From Posidoniimonas polymericola (GTDB lineage Bacteria; Planctomycetota; Planctomycetia; Pirellulales; Lacipirellulaceae), in assembly GCF_007859935.1 (NCBI RefSeq), contig NZ_SJPO01000001.1, positions 434,001 through 498,000 of the forward strand: a stretch of 64,000 bases of DNA, in the 5' to 3' direction. Shown piece after piece: positions 41,964 through 49,795 of the stretch; position 1 is the first letter of the stretch, and each line of letters starts with the position of its first letter. The position numbers and the translations under genes were made by a program. The notes beneath the pieces are model-generated. The model saw only the letters and a program-made list of their open reading frames with translations, was not told the DNA's origin and searched no databases.

Positions 41964-42135
41964 AATCCCCCTCCCCTGAAGGGGGAGGGGTTAGGGGAGG
42001 GGGTAGTTTGTCCGTTAATACACGCCTTCCTGTACTAGTCCACGGCCTTTCTGACAGGCGTGCCGCTAGGTAATTCCTCACCCCACCTCCGACCCCTCCC
42101 CATCGAGGGGAGGGGGGACACGCTCGCAACTCGTG
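41964..42135. repeat. composite GC-rich repeat, copy 2
   Basis: It has the same order as copy 1: CCCCTCCCCTGAAGGGGGAG box, GTTTGTCCGTTAATACAC, CTTCCTGTAC, then a C-rich box near 42080-42115. It is followed by a GAGGCGTAGCTCGCC copy at 42206-42228. Confidence 0.85.
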
Positions 42136-42205
42136 TACTCACTTCACCCCCTCCCACAGTGTTTTCGAAAAGCGGGCTCCCCCAGAGGGGGAAGGGACTA
42201 ACGAC

Positions 42206-42228
42206 GGCGAGGCGTAGCTCGCCGGCTA
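42206..42228. repeat. GAGGCGTAGCTCGCC repeat, copy 2
   Basis: A 23-base repeat identical to 21310-21332, 46522-46544 and 48254-48276, with a self-complementary core (GGCGAG...CTCGCC). It lies just upstream of the small membrane protein gene. Confidence 0.85.
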
Positions 42229-42247
42229 CTCCAACCAACTCACACCC

Positions 42248-42484
42248 ATGACCCGAGTCACCCACGACCGCGTGCGGCTGGCGCCTGCCGACTGGGGCGG
42301 GCTCTGCTCGCTCGCGTTGACCATTGCGATGCTCGTCGGCGCGACGCTCTACAAGGTGCACGACGCCGCGGCGGCGGTGCGGGCGCGGCAGGCGCGGATC
42401 GACGCCGAGCTCTCGCACCTCGACACGCAGGTCAAACGCCTGCAGCAGGACGTGCGGCTGCTATTGAGAAAGGACGAACCATGA
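42248..42484 (+). CDS. small single-helix membrane protein with coiled coil
   Basis: A 78-residue protein. One membrane helix (GGLCSLALTIAMLVGATLYK) is followed by a coiled coil (ARQARIDAELSHLDTQVKRL). The layout resembles phage spanin or holin-associated proteins, but also small anchors. The stop overlaps the next gene's start by 4 bases (ATGA), so the two are translationally coupled. The link to DNA-handling genes suggests anchoring of the ParB-like protein, or a lysis role; neither is proven. Confidence 0.65.
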   Translation: MTRVTHDRVRLAPADWGGLCSLALTIAMLVGATLYKVHDAAAAVRARQARIDAELSHLDTQVKRLQQDVRLLLRKDEP

Positions 42485-43038
42485 ACGTACGCGACCGCGT
42501 GACCGAACTCCGCCGTGTGCCGGCGGGCTGCCTCACGCCGCACCCGCTCAACTGGCGGACCCACCCCCAGGGGCAACGGGCGGCGATGCAGGCCGTGCTG
42601 GGCGAGCTCGGCTACGCCGCCGCGCTGGTCGCCCGCGAGCTGCCCGACGGATCGCTGCAGCTGATCGATGGGCACCTGCGGGCCGAGGTGACGCCCGACG
42701 CCAGCGTGCCGGTATTGCTCGTCGACCTCGACGACCTGGAGGCGGCCAAGCTGCTCGCCACGCACGACTCCATCGCCGCGCTGGCCGGCGTCGACCGGGA
42801 GTCGCTCGACGAGCTGCTCGGCCGCGTCGAGACCGAGAGCCCCGAGCTGCAGGCGGTGTTCGACGGGCTGGCCGCGCAGGCAAACCCGACCGGCGTCGAC
42901 GTGCCGGCCAACCTGCCTGACCTCGACATCCCCGAGACCTACCAGGTAGTGGTCGACTGCCGTGACGAGGCCGAACAGTTTGAGGTGTACCAAGCCATGC
43001 GAGAGGAGGGACGCAAATGCCGCGTGTTGACGCTGTAG
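42481..43038 (+). CDS. ParB/Srx-fold domain protein
   Basis: A 185-residue protein. LTPHPLNWRTHPQGQRAAMQ and the box LIDGHLRAEVT (GHxR type) are hallmarks of the ParB-like nuclease/CTPase domain. The C-terminal half (from about 100) is not typical and holds LDELLGRVETESPELQAV. There is no helix-turn-helix for parS binding, so it is not a chromosome-partition ParB. In phages such proteins are placed near packaging or methylase genes. It overlaps its neighbours by 4 bases (upstream) and 22 bases (downstream). Confidence 0.8.
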   Translation: MNVRDRVTELRRVPAGCLTPHPLNWRTHPQGQRAAMQAVLGELGYAAALVARELPDGSLQLIDGHLRAEVTPDASVPVLLVDLDDLEAAKLLATHDSIAALAGVDRESLDELLGRVETESPELQAVFDGLAAQANPTGVDVPANLPDLDIPETYQVVVDCRDEAEQFEVYQAMREEGRKCRVLTL

Positions 43039-44249
43039 TTGAGTGCCCGGTGCACGACTCGTTCCGGGTGCAGCAGGCCGCAGGCTTGTTCGACGTGCCG
43101 CTCGGCGAGCGGGCGAGCGAGCGGTTCACGGTCGAACTTCCCGACCTGGCAGACGACTGGCAGATCGGCCTGATTGTCGGCCCGTCAGGAAGCGGCAAGA
43201 CGACCGTCGCCCGCCACGCGTACGGCGAGCGGCTATTCAAGTCGGCCGACTGGCCGGCCGACCGCGCCGTGGTCGACGCCTTTGACCCGTTGCCGGTCCG
43301 CCAGACGGTTGGCCTGTTCACGGCCGTCGGGTTCAGCTCGCCGCCGTCATGGGTCAAGCCGTATCGAGTTCTATCGCGGGGGGAGCAGTTCCGCTGCGAC
43401 CTGGCCCGGGCATTGGCCATTGCGGATTGCAGATTGGGGACTGTGGATTCATCGGATTCTGCCCCAATCAAATCCGCCATCCGCAATCCCCAATCCGAAA
43501 TCCCCCTGGTCGTGTTCGACGAGTTTACGAGCGTCGTCGACCGCAACGTGGCGCGGGTCTGCTCGGCGGCGGTGGCGAAGGCAATCCGCAGCGGGCGAGT
43601 GCAGAAGCGGTTCGTCGCCGTGACCTGCCACTACGACGTCGCCGCGTGGCTGACGCCGGACTGGACGCTCGACATGGCCGACTGCCGGCTGGCTCGGGGG
43701 TGTCTTCGACGACCGCGCATCCGATTGGAGATCCATCGCTGCCGGCTGGAGGCGTGGCGGCTGTTTGCGCGGCATCACTATCTGACTGGCTCGCTCGCCC
43801 CGCAGGCCCGCTGCTACCTGGCGACCTGGGATGGAGCGCCGGTGGCGTTCTGCGCGACGCTGCCGGTGATCGGCCGCAAGGGGCACCGGCGGTTCACGCG
43901 GATCGTCACGCTGCCGGACTACCAGGGGATCGGTATCGGCTCGCGCGTCGTCGAGGCGGTCGCGCAGCTCCACCGCGAGGAGGGCCTGCGGATCAGCGTC
44001 ACCAGCAGCCACCCGGCATTGATCCAGCATTGCAAGGCGTCGCCCTACTGGCGGACTTCGAACGTGAAACGCAATCGCCAACGCCACGCCGGCACGCACC
44101 TGCACCCCAACTACCGCGACTGCACCGGCCGGATGGTGGTGTCGTTTGAGTACGTCGGTCCCACGGCTGGCGCCGTGGGCTGTTCACCATCCAAACCCGA
44201 ATTGCGTAGCCAACCAAATCCTAGCCCACGGCGCCAGCCGTGGGACTGA
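43017..44249 (+). CDS. ABC-type ATPase fused to GNAT acetyltransferase domain (COG2401-like)
   Basis: A 410-residue protein. The ATPase has Walker A GPSGSGKTT (55-63), signature LSRGEQ (119-124), Walker B LVVFDE (164-169) and a His switch TCHYD (203-207), but no membrane partner. Residues 240-375 form a GNAT domain with LPDYQGIGIGSRVVEAVAQL. Between signature and Walker B, residues 135-162 come from an AATCCGCAATCC-type chromosomal repeat that stays in frame. From residue 380 the tail is read from a CCCACGGCTGGCGCC palindrome. A ribosome site GAGGAGGG precedes the ATG, inside the upstream gene. The fused proteins are known only by sequence; function unknown. Confidence 0.85.
   Translation: MPRVDAVVECPVHDSFRVQQAAGLFDVPLGERASERFTVELPDLADDWQIGLIVGPSGSGKTTVARHAYGERLFKSADWPADRAVVDAFDPLPVRQTVGLFTAVGFSSPPSWVKPYRVLSRGEQFRCDLARALAIADCRLGTVDSSDSAPIKSAIRNPQSEIPLVVFDEFTSVVDRNVARVCSAAVAKAIRSGRVQKRFVAVTCHYDVAAWLTPDWTLDMADCRLARGCLRRPRIRLEIHRCRLEAWRLFARHHYLTGSLAPQARCYLATWDGAPVAFCATLPVIGRKGHRRFTRIVTLPDYQGIGIGSRVVEAVAQLHREEGLRISVTSSHPALIQHCKASPYWRTSNVKRNRQRHAGTHLHPNYRDCTGRMVVSFEYVGPTAGAVGCSPSKPELRSQPNPSPRRQPWD
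43422..43502 (+). repeat. AATCCGCAATC-type repeat inside a coding region
   Basis: A palindromic chain (GGATTGCAGATTGGGG ... CCCCAATCCG) inside the ABC-GNAT gene. A related segment is at 63423-63453 just before trpA. It keeps the frame (81 bases = 27 codons). Confidence 0.75.
44158..44246. repeat. palindrome, family E copy 2
   Basis: GTCCCACGGCTGGCGCCGTG near 44158 faces CACGGCGCCAGCCGTGGGAC ending at 44246, with a middle of about 50 bases. The stop codon of the ABC-GNAT gene lies in its right arm. Confidence 0.85.
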
Positions 44250-44265
44250 ACGACATCGCACACAA

Positions 44266-44709
44266 ATGCCAGAACTAACCGAACAACAGAAGCAAGACCT
44301 CTGCAACCTAGCCGCGGTCGGCTGCCGCCGCGAGACCGCCGCGCGGTTCGTCGGCCGCACCGTGGCCGAGATTGCCGAGGTCACGGAAGCCGATCCCGAG
44401 TTCGCGGTGCGGCTATGCCGTGCTGAGGCGACCGTCGAACTCGCCCACATGCGGTGTGTGCAACAGGCGATCCGGGACGAGAAGAACTACCGCGCCGCTA
44501 TCTGGTGGCTCGAGAACGCCGCGCCCGAGGGCTACCTCCGCCGCACGACCGACGCGCTCAGCCGGGCCGAATTGAACAAGCTGCTCGCGGCGATTATCGC
44601 CGCCATCGAGAGCGAGGTGGCCCGTCCCGAGGAGCGTGACGCGCTCGCCGGGCGGCTCAGCGAACTCACCACGCAGCAGGACGACATCATCAAGGAGGGG
44701 CGTTCATGA
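44266..44709 (+). CDS. phage terminase small subunit-like protein
   Basis: A 147-residue protein. LCNLAAVGCRRETAARFVGR and TVAEIAEVTEADPEFAVRLC form a helix-turn-helix of the small-terminase type. A helical part with LAHMRCVQQAIRDEKNYRAA and the segment AIWWLENAAPEGYLRRT follow, seen in several terminase small subunits. The ATG at 44266 is 16 bases after the ABC-GNAT stop. It would recognise the DNA to be packaged and load the large subunit. It overlaps the large-subunit gene by 4 bases (ATGA). Confidence 0.78.
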   Translation: MPELTEQQKQDLCNLAAVGCRRETAARFVGRTVAEIAEVTEADPEFAVRLCRAEATVELAHMRCVQQAIRDEKNYRAAIWWLENAAPEGYLRRTTDALSRAELNKLLAAIIAAIESEVARPEERDALAGRLSELTTQQDDIIKEGRS

Positions 44710-46283
44710 CAACCATCGGAGCATCCTTCCGGCCGCCTGGCTGGACCTCGCAGCGGGTCACAAGGGCGCTGCAGCAGGTCGCGCGAGCGGTGGCGGCCTC
44801 GGCGGCTGCGGTCCGTTCGGCAGACGCCGACGCGTCGCTCGACCTGCTGGCGTGGGGGCAGCGGTACCTGCCGCTGCATTTTTCCAAGCCGCCATCGGCC
44901 ATGCACCGTTGGCTGGCCGAGCACGCCGACGCGATGCAGGCCAGCCGCGGCGCGAAGGTCAACCTAATCGGCCCCCGCGGCGGCGCAAAGAGCACGGTCG
45001 GCACGCTGGCGGCGGTGCTGCGGGCGGCGGTCACGGGGCGCGAGAAGTACATCTGGATCGTGTCGGCCACGCACAGCCAGGCCCACAACCACCTGGCGAA
45101 CCTCAAGCACGAGCTGACCGACAACCGGCGGCTGGCGGCGGCCTACCCGGCGGCGACCGGGCCTGCCAAATGGTGGCGAGCGTCGTCAGTGCGGCTGGGG
45201 AACGATGTCGTGATCGAGGCGTTCGGCGTCGGCCAGCGCCTGCGGGGCCGCCGGATGGGCGCCGCGCGGCCAAGCCTGATTGTCTGCGACGACCTAGAGG
45301 ACGACCGCCACATCGCCTCCGCCGCGGCCCGCGACGTCAGCCGGCAGTGGTTCTTCGGCACGCTGCTCAAGGCGGGGGCCGCGGGCACAAACGTCATCAA
45401 CCTGGCCACCTCGCTGCACCGCGACGCACTCGCCCCGCGGCTGCACCAGACTCCCGGCTGGGCGTCGCGGGTGTTTGCGTCGATCGAGGAATGGCCCACC
45501 GAACAAAATCTCTGGGCCGAGTGGGAGCGGCTCTACTGCCTGCCCGACGAGGACGCCGCTCAGCAGGCCGCCGTGTACTACGAAGCGAACCGCGACGCGA
45601 TGCACGCCGGCGTGCGGGTGCTGTGGCCCGAGTCGGAGGACCTGCTCGCGCTGATGCGGCAGCGGGTCGAGGGGGGCGTCACGGCGTTCGAGCGCGAGAA
45701 GCAGGGCTGCCCGATCGACCCCGAGCGGTGCGAGTGGCCCGCCGAGTACTTTGGCGAGCACGCCTGGTTCGACGACTGGCCCGACGGCCTGCGGCTGCGG
45801 GTGATGGCGCTCGACCCGAGCAAGGGCGGCGACGCCCGGCACGGCGACTACTCGGCTTATGTGCTGCTCGGCGTCGGCCCCGGCGGTGTGCTGTACATCG
45901 ACGCCGACCTCGCGCGACGGCCGACCGCGCAGATGGTGGCCGATGGTGTGGGGCTGCTCGAGTCGTTCCGCCCGCGGTCGTTCGGCGTTGAGGCCAACCA
46001 GTGGCAGCAGCTCCTGGCGGCCGAGTTCCAGAGCGAACGCGCCCGCCGCGGCCTCTTGGGCCAGGCGATCGCCGAGATCCACAACCACACCAGTAAGGCG
46101 ATGCGGATCCGCCGGCTCGGCCCGTACCTGTCGCAGCGCCGCTTGCGTTTCCGCCGCGGCTCCCCCGGCGCCCGGCTGCTGGTCGAGCAGCTGCAGGACT
46201 TCCCCCTCGCCAGCCACGACGACGGCCCCGACGCCCTCGAGATGGCCGTGCGGTTAGCAGAGGAAATCTGGCAGAGCGGGTAA
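44706..46283 (+). CDS. phage terminase large subunit
   Basis: A 525-residue protein. The ATPase has Walker A GPRGGAKST (89-97), Walker B LIVCDDLE (191-198) and a coupling motif around INLATSLHRD. The nuclease domain of RNase H fold starts with MALDPSKGGDARHGDYSAYV (Asp370, Asp381) and ends with the acidic HDDGPDALEMAV. The length is typical of terminases. A strong ribosome site (AAGGAGGGG) lies just upstream. It should power DNA into the prohead and cut it. All motifs look intact, so packaging may still work. Confidence 0.92.
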   Translation: MTTIGASFRPPGWTSQRVTRALQQVARAVAASAAAVRSADADASLDLLAWGQRYLPLHFSKPPSAMHRWLAEHADAMQASRGAKVNLIGPRGGAKSTVGTLAAVLRAAVTGREKYIWIVSATHSQAHNHLANLKHELTDNRRLAAAYPAATGPAKWWRASSVRLGNDVVIEAFGVGQRLRGRRMGAARPSLIVCDDLEDDRHIASAAARDVSRQWFFGTLLKAGAAGTNVINLATSLHRDALAPRLHQTPGWASRVFASIEEWPTEQNLWAEWERLYCLPDEDAAQQAAVYYEANRDAMHAGVRVLWPESEDLLALMRQRVEGGVTAFEREKQGCPIDPERCEWPAEYFGEHAWFDDWPDGLRLRVMALDPSKGGDARHGDYSAYVLLGVGPGGVLYIDADLARRPTAQMVADGVGLLESFRPRSFGVEANQWQQLLAAEFQSERARRGLLGQAIAEIHNHTSKAMRIRRLGPYLSQRRLRFRRGSPGARLLVEQLQDFPLASHDDGPDALEMAVRLAEEIWQSG

Positions 46284-46331
46284 TGGGGCGACTTCAGAGC
46301 CTGTATGAATTACCGCCGCGACGCGGCGCAA

Positions 46332-46505
46332 AATCCCCCTCCCCTGTAGGGGGAGGGGTTAGGGGAGGGGGCTGAGTTGTCCGTTAGGGGCCGTAGTCCT
46401 GTGCCAAAAGCAATCGCTTGGCGCGTAGGCGGTCCGCTGTGGTGAGGCCAACCCCCTCCCTCAATCCCTCCCCCTGCCGGGGAGGGAGGACACATTCGCA
46501 ATCCC
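46332..46505. repeat. composite GC-rich repeat, copy 3
   Basis: It follows the terminase gene. G-rich box (GGGGAGGGGTTAGGGGAGGG), GTTGTCCGTTAGGGG, GTCCTGTGCC, C-rich box (ACCCCCTCCCTCAATCCCTC). A GAGGCGTAGCTCGCC copy (46522-46544) follows it. Confidence 0.85.
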
Positions 46506-46521
46506 TGCTCCTGCGTTCCCC

Positions 46522-46544
46522 GGCGAGGCGTAGCTCGCCGGCTA
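46522..46544. repeat. GAGGCGTAGCTCGCC repeat, copy 3
   Basis: A 23-base copy identical to the other three, 29 bases upstream of the portal ATG. Confidence 0.85.
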
Positions 46545-46572
46545 TTTCCCATCGTCGACTAGGAGTTGCTCA

Positions 46573-47952
46573 ATGCCCAACGACATCAACACCACCCTCA
46601 ACCAACTCCGCAGCCGGCTCTCGGAAGCCTGCGGCGACCTGTGGCACGACTTTGTCGATCCCCGCGACGCGTACGCCGGCGAGGACGGCGAGTGGTGGGC
46701 GCCGCTGGTCGCTAGCGGCGGCGGTGGGCAGCGTGTCGACACGCCGCTCGACGAGCACGGCCTGGCCCGCCTGCGGGACGAGTGCCGGCGGCTGGCGGTG
46801 CACAACGAGTTCGCGATCAACGGCCACGAGAACCGCGTCAATTACATCGTCGGCGCGGGGCACGTCTACCTGGCGACGCCGCGGAAGGGCCGCCACGCGC
46901 CCGACGCCTTGGCGGGCCGGGTGCAGGCGGTGCTCGACGAGTTCCAGCACGAGAACCGCTGGCACAGCCGCCAGCAGGAGGTGGTCCGCCGCCTCGACCG
47001 CGACGGCGAGGCCTTCCTGCGGTTCTTCACCGCCGGCGGCGTGACCCGGGTGCGGGTGATCGAGCCCGACCAGGTCGCCGCGCCAGAGCGGGCCCGGCAC
47101 GACCCGCGGGCGAGGTTTGGCGTCGTGACCGAGCCGGGCGACGTCGAACGCGTGCAGGGCTACTACGTCGACGGCCGCTTCGTGCCGGGCGGCGAGGTGC
47201 AGCACCGCAAGGCGAACGTCGACGCGAATGTGCGGCGCGGCCTGCCGCTGTACGCCGGCGTGCGGAGCAACCTCCGCCGGGCCGAGCGGCTGCTGCGGAA
47301 CATGAGCGCGGTGGCCGAGGTGCAGTCGGCCATCGCCCTGATCCGCCGGCACCGCACCGGCACGCGGACCGGCGTCGAGCAGTTTGCCGACCAGGCCGCG
47401 TCCAGCACGCGGACCGACGCCGGCGGCCGCACCGAGCGGATCACGCAGTACGGCCCCGGCGCGATCCTCGACGCGCCCGCCGGGCTGGAGTACGAGTTCC
47501 CCGCCACCGGCATCGACGCGTCACGCTTCGTGGCGGTGCTGCAGGCGGAGCTGCGGGCGATCGCCGCGCGGCTGGTGATGCCGGAGTTCATGTTCACGAG
47601 CGACGCGTCGAACGGCAGCTACGCGTCGACGATGGTCGCCGAGGGCCCGGCGGTGCGGATGTTCGAACGGCTGCAGGCCAACCTGATGCAGGACGACTGC
47701 GAGGTGATGTGGCGGGTGATCGACAACGCCGCCAGGGCAGGGCGGCTGCCCCGTGATGTCCGGCAGCAGATCGAGATCCAGATCACCCCGCCGTCGCTGC
47801 ACGTGCGTGACCCGCTGAAGGAAGCCCAGGTGAACAAGATCGCCCACGCGGCCGGCGTGCTTTCGCCCCAGACTTGGAGCCAACGGCTGGGGTTGGACTA
47901 CGACCAGGAGCAGATGAACCTAAAGATGCACGAGCATCGAGGGGAGCAATAG
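46573..47952 (+). CDS. phage portal protein
   Basis: A 459-residue protein. The N-terminus (GDLWHDFVDPRDAYAGEDGE) and the middle (FAINGHENRVNYIVGAGHVY, EFQHENRWHSRQQEVVRRLD, DGEAFLRFFTAGGVTRVRVI) follow the wing-stem pattern of portal proteins; the FMFTSDASNGSYASTMVAEG stretch is a typical crown/stem motif. The C-terminus (VLSPQTWSQRLGLDYDQEQM) matches portal ends. It would form the dodecameric DNA gate. The size is normal. Confidence 0.88.
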   Translation: MPNDINTTLNQLRSRLSEACGDLWHDFVDPRDAYAGEDGEWWAPLVASGGGGQRVDTPLDEHGLARLRDECRRLAVHNEFAINGHENRVNYIVGAGHVYLATPRKGRHAPDALAGRVQAVLDEFQHENRWHSRQQEVVRRLDRDGEAFLRFFTAGGVTRVRVIEPDQVAAPERARHDPRARFGVVTEPGDVERVQGYYVDGRFVPGGEVQHRKANVDANVRRGLPLYAGVRSNLRRAERLLRNMSAVAEVQSAIALIRRHRTGTRTGVEQFADQAASSTRTDAGGRTERITQYGPGAILDAPAGLEYEFPATGIDASRFVAVLQAELRAIAARLVMPEFMFTSDASNGSYASTMVAEGPAVRMFERLQANLMQDDCEVMWRVIDNAARAGRLPRDVRQQIEIQITPPSLHVRDPLKEAQVNKIAHAAGVLSPQTWSQRLGLDYDQEQMNLKMHEHRGEQ

Positions 47953-47984
47953 CTAGTCGCTGCGCAGCAGCGGCGGCGGCGGCC

Positions 47985-48185
47985 GTAGTCCTCCTCCCCT
48001 AAAGGGGGAGGGGCTAGGGGAGGGGGCTGAACGTTCAGAACGTGGACGCGTTCCTGTACCAGCCGGTGTCCTTACGCCCTCGTCAGGAATGAGACATCGC
48101 GATTTGCGACCCGACCCCCTCCCTTGGTCCCTCCCCCTTCCGGGGAGGGAGATAGAAGCTCGCCGCTTCGCGGCTTGCTCTGATG
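47985..48185. repeat. composite GC-rich repeat, copy 4
   Basis: This copy after the portal gene has the middle segment CTGAACGTTCAGAACGTGGA, TTCCTGTACC and GTCAGGAATGAGACATCGCG, a C-rich box and the tail GCTCGCCGCTTCGCGGCTTG. It is among the longest copies. Confidence 0.85.
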
Positions 48186-48376
48186 CAGCAGTCACTTGGA
48201 TTCACTCATTCACTTCGAGAGAAGCTCCACTTGCAAACCCAAACCCGGGGCCCCGGCGAGGCGTAGCTCGCCGGCTATTTTGGGTCGTTCTTGTACCCTC
48301 AAGCAAGGCCTCCACAAGATGTAGAAACGCCTACTTCTTTGTAGAAAAGAGCCGCGCGATGCAGAGAATAGAGAGC
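48186..48376. repeat. spacer with GAGGCGTAGCTCGCC repeat, copy 4
   Basis: The 23-base repeat is at 48254-48276. No gene is supported before the small DUF2292 gene. Confidence 0.75.
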
Positions 48377-48565
48377 ATGAGAACCACCCAAATGACAACA
48401 CGATCGCGGGCGGAAAAAATCGGTCAGGCCCAGGTGGTGCTGACCGAGGTGTTGAGCAAAATCGCCCGGCCGGGGTACTTCGGCGTGGCGACCCTGACGG
48501 TTCACCTGCAGGACGGACACGTGCAGCAGGTGAAGGTGATGACTGAAAAGCAGATCAAGGTTTAA
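48377..48565 (+). CDS. DUF2292 (YezD-like) small protein
   Basis: A 62-residue protein. The ATG at 48377 is preceded by GAGAG; start codons at 48359 and 48392 are possible alternatives. The C-terminal pattern (VLSKIARPGYFGVATLTVHL, QDGHVQQVKVMTEKQIKV) matches the YezD/DUF2292 family (I-x-x-I-x-Y/F-G-x-V-x-I-x-V-x-D-G-x-V-V-Q-I-E-x-x-E-K). Most relatives have about 60 residues and lie near sulfur-assimilation genes; here it is inside the phage-like block, which is unusual. Confidence 0.7.
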   Translation: MRTTQMTTRSRAEKIGQAQVVLTEVLSKIARPGYFGVATLTVHLQDGHVQQVKVMTEKQIKV

Positions 48566-48752
48566 CTCCCACTCCCTCCCCCTCTGGGGGAGGGCCGGGG
48601 TGGGGGCGCCCTGCTAGTGAGCATGACCCTTTGGTCCTAAAGCAGAGATCGGCCATGTAGCCAACGCACCCCCTCCCTAAACCTCCCCCAAAGGGGGAGG
48701 GGATTACTTAACGGTATCGAACGAGCCTGACCCAACTCAGGCATCCCCTTCG
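48566..48752. repeat. two half-units of the composite repeat
   Basis: C-rich/G-rich boxes at about 48572-48607 and 48668-48702 (for example CCCCTCCCTAAACCTCCCCC) in the spacer after the DUF2292 gene; the middle part is different from the full copies. Confidence 0.7.
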
Positions 48753-48795
48753 AGCCCACCCTGGCGCCCACGCGGCGCCTCGGTGGGCTTTTTTT
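48753..48795 (+). terminator. rho-independent terminator-like hairpin
   Basis: AGCCCACC (48753-48760) and GGTGGGCT (48782-48789) form the base and GGCGCC/GGCGCC the upper part of a stem; TTTTTT follows. It ends in GGGCTTTTTTTGTGCCC, the same string as at 38911-38925. Confidence 0.85.
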
Positions 48796-48816
48796 GTGCC
48801 CCGAGCGAGGAACCCA

Positions 48817-49704
48817 ATGCCCGAGACTTCTTCCCACCCCAACCCGCTGCAGGAGTTCGTCGACTCGCGCGACCAGCCGCTGCGGCTCGACCGCGCGGCG
48901 AGCGTGCTGCGGGGCGTCAAGCTGCTGGGGCTGCAGAGCCGCAACCAGCGGGAGTACCGCGAGGACGCCCTCCGCCGCGCGATGACGCTGTACGAGGGAG
49001 CCCGCGTGAACGTCAACCACCCTGCGGGCGACCCGCTCGCGCCGCGGGACTACCGCGACCGCCTGGGCGTGATCCGCGGGGTGGAACTGCGGACCGGCGA
49101 GGGCCTGTTCGGCTCGTTGCACTTCAATCCGAAGCACCCGTTGGCCGAGCAGCTCGCCTGGGACGCCGAGCACGCGCCGCACAACGTCGGGCTGTCGCAC
49201 AACGTGCTCGCCCGCACATCGCGGCACGACGGCCGCACAGTGGTCGAGTCGATCGAGCACGTGCAGAGCGTCGACCTGGTGGCCGACCCGGCGTCCACCG
49301 CGGGCTTGTTCGAGCACCAGTCGCCAGCCGCTCCGGGTGACACGAACGCCGAACTCGAGCAGCAGGTCGCCGAGCTAACACAAGCGGTCGAGCGGGCCGA
49401 GCACTCCGCGCGGGTCTACCGGCTGCTGGCCGAGCACGGCCTGCGGCCGTCTACCGGCGCCGGCAAAGAAGGCGTCAGTGGCGGCGCCGCTGTCAGCGAG
49501 GCCTTTATCGCCGCGCTGCACGCGACCCGCGACCCTGCCGCACTAGAGCAGCTTGTGGTCGACCGGGCCCGGCTGCTCGACGAGGCGACCCGGGAGAGCT
49601 TCGGCCCGATGACGCTGTCGCGAGAGCAGCCGCTGCTCGGCGAGTCGGCGCCCGAGCCGGTCAGCACCGGCGACTTTGTCCGGGCGATCACGCGTTCCAA
49701 GTAG
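48817..49704 (+). CDS. phage prohead protease, probably fused to scaffold
   Basis: A 295-residue protein. Residues 30-165 look like a phage maturation protease: VNVNHPAGDPLAPRDYRDRL (His68), GLSHNVLARTSRHDGRTVVE (Ser127) and the common end VQSVDLVADPASTAGLFE. Residues 172-215 are a coiled coil (ELEQQVAELTQAVERAEHSA), and the C-terminal 80 residues are a helical part, as in proteases with an attached scaffold (delta) domain. A GAGG ribosome site lies before the ATG at 48817; an in-frame GTG at 48796 is less likely. It would shape and mature the capsid. Confidence 0.83.
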   Translation: MPETSSHPNPLQEFVDSRDQPLRLDRAASVLRGVKLLGLQSRNQREYREDALRRAMTLYEGARVNVNHPAGDPLAPRDYRDRLGVIRGVELRTGEGLFGSLHFNPKHPLAEQLAWDAEHAPHNVGLSHNVLARTSRHDGRTVVESIEHVQSVDLVADPASTAGLFEHQSPAAPGDTNAELEQQVAELTQAVERAEHSARVYRLLAEHGLRPSTGAGKEGVSGGAAVSEAFIAALHATRDPAALEQLVVDRARLLDEATRESFGPMTLSREQPLLGESAPEPVSTGDFVRAITRSK

Positions 49705-49795
49705 CCGCTGGTTCTCCGAGCCGGCGGCAAACGCGGAGGAGCCGCGGCGCTTAGCAATGACCCCTGTTTTGTCTTCTACGAGAGGAGCCCCTTCT

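Noticed and set aside
40899-42228. CRISPR array in the repeat-rich spacers
   Set aside because: The repeats are not regularly spaced, have no unique spacers of equal length, and no cas genes are present.
42481-43038. Chromosome-partition ParB with a parS site
   Set aside because: Only the ParB/Srx fold is present; no HTH, no ParA gene and no parS-like palindrome (TGTTTCACGTGAAACA) was seen.
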